From JBDIBB01 sp039812685 (lineage in GTDB: Bacteria > Acidobacteriota > Vicinamibacteria > Vicinamibacterales > JAFNAJ01), in assembly GCA_039812685.1 (NCBI GenBank), contig JBDIBB010000082.1:1-17668 (forward strand): DNA of 17,668 nucleotides. The letters are read 5' to 3'. Both the position numbers and the translations under genes were made by a program. The notes below the pieces were generated by a model. That model worked only from the letters and a program-made list of their open reading frames with translations, did not search any database and was not told the DNA's origin. Below, piece by piece: positions 17,545 through 17,668 of the stretch. Every line of letters begins with the position of its first letter. The stretch's first letter is position 1.

Positions 17545-17668
17545 TCAGTCGCCCCAGACGAGCGTGTCACCCCAGACGAGCGTGTCACCCCAGACGAGCG
17601 TGTCACCCCAGACCAGCGTGTCGCCCCAGACGAGCGTGTCACCCCAGACGAGCGTGTCACCCCAGACG
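17545..17668 (-). CDS. C-terminal end of a VWGDTL-repeat protein, possible S8 peptidase
   Basis: Only the last 40 residues are in the window: six copies of VWGDTL followed by VWGD and a TGA at 17545-17547. The rest lies beyond the right edge. Similar VWG-x-x-x tails occur at the ends of secreted subtilisin-like (S8) proteases in Acidobacteria and related soil bacteria, so that is my best guess, but no catalytic part is visible. The regular Val-Trp pattern suggests a stacked beta structure. The reading frame is supported by three things: the 18-bp unit is a multiple of three, third-base changes between units are silent (GGT/GGC, CTC/CTG), and a terminator follows the stop. A different host protein for the repeats is possible. 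Confidence 0.8.
   Translation of the reverse strand, partial: VWGDTLVWGDTLVWGDTLVWGDTLVWGDTLVWGDTLVWGD
17548..17667. repeat. 18-bp tandem repeat, 6.7 copies, continuing off the edge
   Basis: Units start at 17560, 17578, 17596, 17614, 17632 and 17650, with a 12-bp partial unit at 17548-17559. Five full units are identical. The unit at 17614-17631 differs at two bases, both silent in the VWGDTL frame. The array may extend beyond the window. Confidence 0.97.

Noticed and set aside
17548..17668. Repeats at the right edge as a CRISPR array
   Set aside because: The 18-bp units are directly adjacent without spacers and keep a VWGDTL reading frame, so this is a coding tandem repeat.

Overview
This is a GC-rich (roughly 70%), gene-dense bacterial chromosome segment. 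It carries housekeeping genes and one toxin-antitoxin pair; I see no phage, transposon, CRISPR or RNA genes. Three things point to Acidobacteriota, possibly Vicinamibacteria: a secreted VWFA-related protein of the type expanded in that phylum, a C-terminal VWGD hexapeptide-repeat protein, and promoters with a recognisable -10 close to start codons that often lack a Shine-Dalgarno sequence. The phylum call is inference; no rRNA is present.

Layout. (1) 1-5281, minus strand: larB, a small putative secreted ORF, mutS2, then dnaG (its C-terminus lies beyond the left edge). (2) 5476-7041, plus strand: a single membrane GT2 glycosyltransferase with its own promoter. (3) 7123-8303, plus strand: a Xre/DUF2384 antitoxin and RES toxin overlapping by 4 nt, behind a promoter whose spacer holds a perfect palindrome. 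(4) 8388-11336, plus strand: lepA (EF4), lepB (signal peptidase I) and a small membrane-anchored protein. (5) 16120 down to 11355, minus strand: secreted carboxypeptidase-regulatory/TPR protein, yggS, DivIVA-domain protein, DUF167 protein, hutI and a formiminotetrahydrofolate cyclodeaminase-like protein, with uneven spacing (7, 201, -4, 42 and 101 nt), so probably more than one transcript. (6) 16384-17295, plus strand: the secreted VWFA-related protein, divergent from the TPR gene. (7) 17545-17668, minus strand: the 3' end of a gene encoding VWGDTL repeats, followed by a good intrinsic terminator.

Functional links. lepA-lepB joins a ribosomal GTPase to protein export. yggS, divIVA and DUF167 resemble the ylm/ygg group found near cell-division genes in many bacteria, here without yggT, sepF or ftsZ. 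hutI and the cyclodeaminase belong to histidine breakdown through formiminoglutamate and folate. The Xre-RES pair is a stand-alone NAD-depleting module.

Non-coding stretches. 4138-4498 holds the small ORF 4204-4476. 5282-5475 holds nothing I can support apart from lying upstream of larB. 14218-14418 holds a structured GC-rich element. 16121-16383 holds promoter candidates and a three-copy 9-bp motif. 17296-17544 holds two facing terminators. The most useful leads are the three-copy motif before the TPR gene, the palindrome in the toxin-antitoxin promoter, the VWGDTL repeat protein and the altered Smr motif of MutS2; none of them alone establishes a new system.
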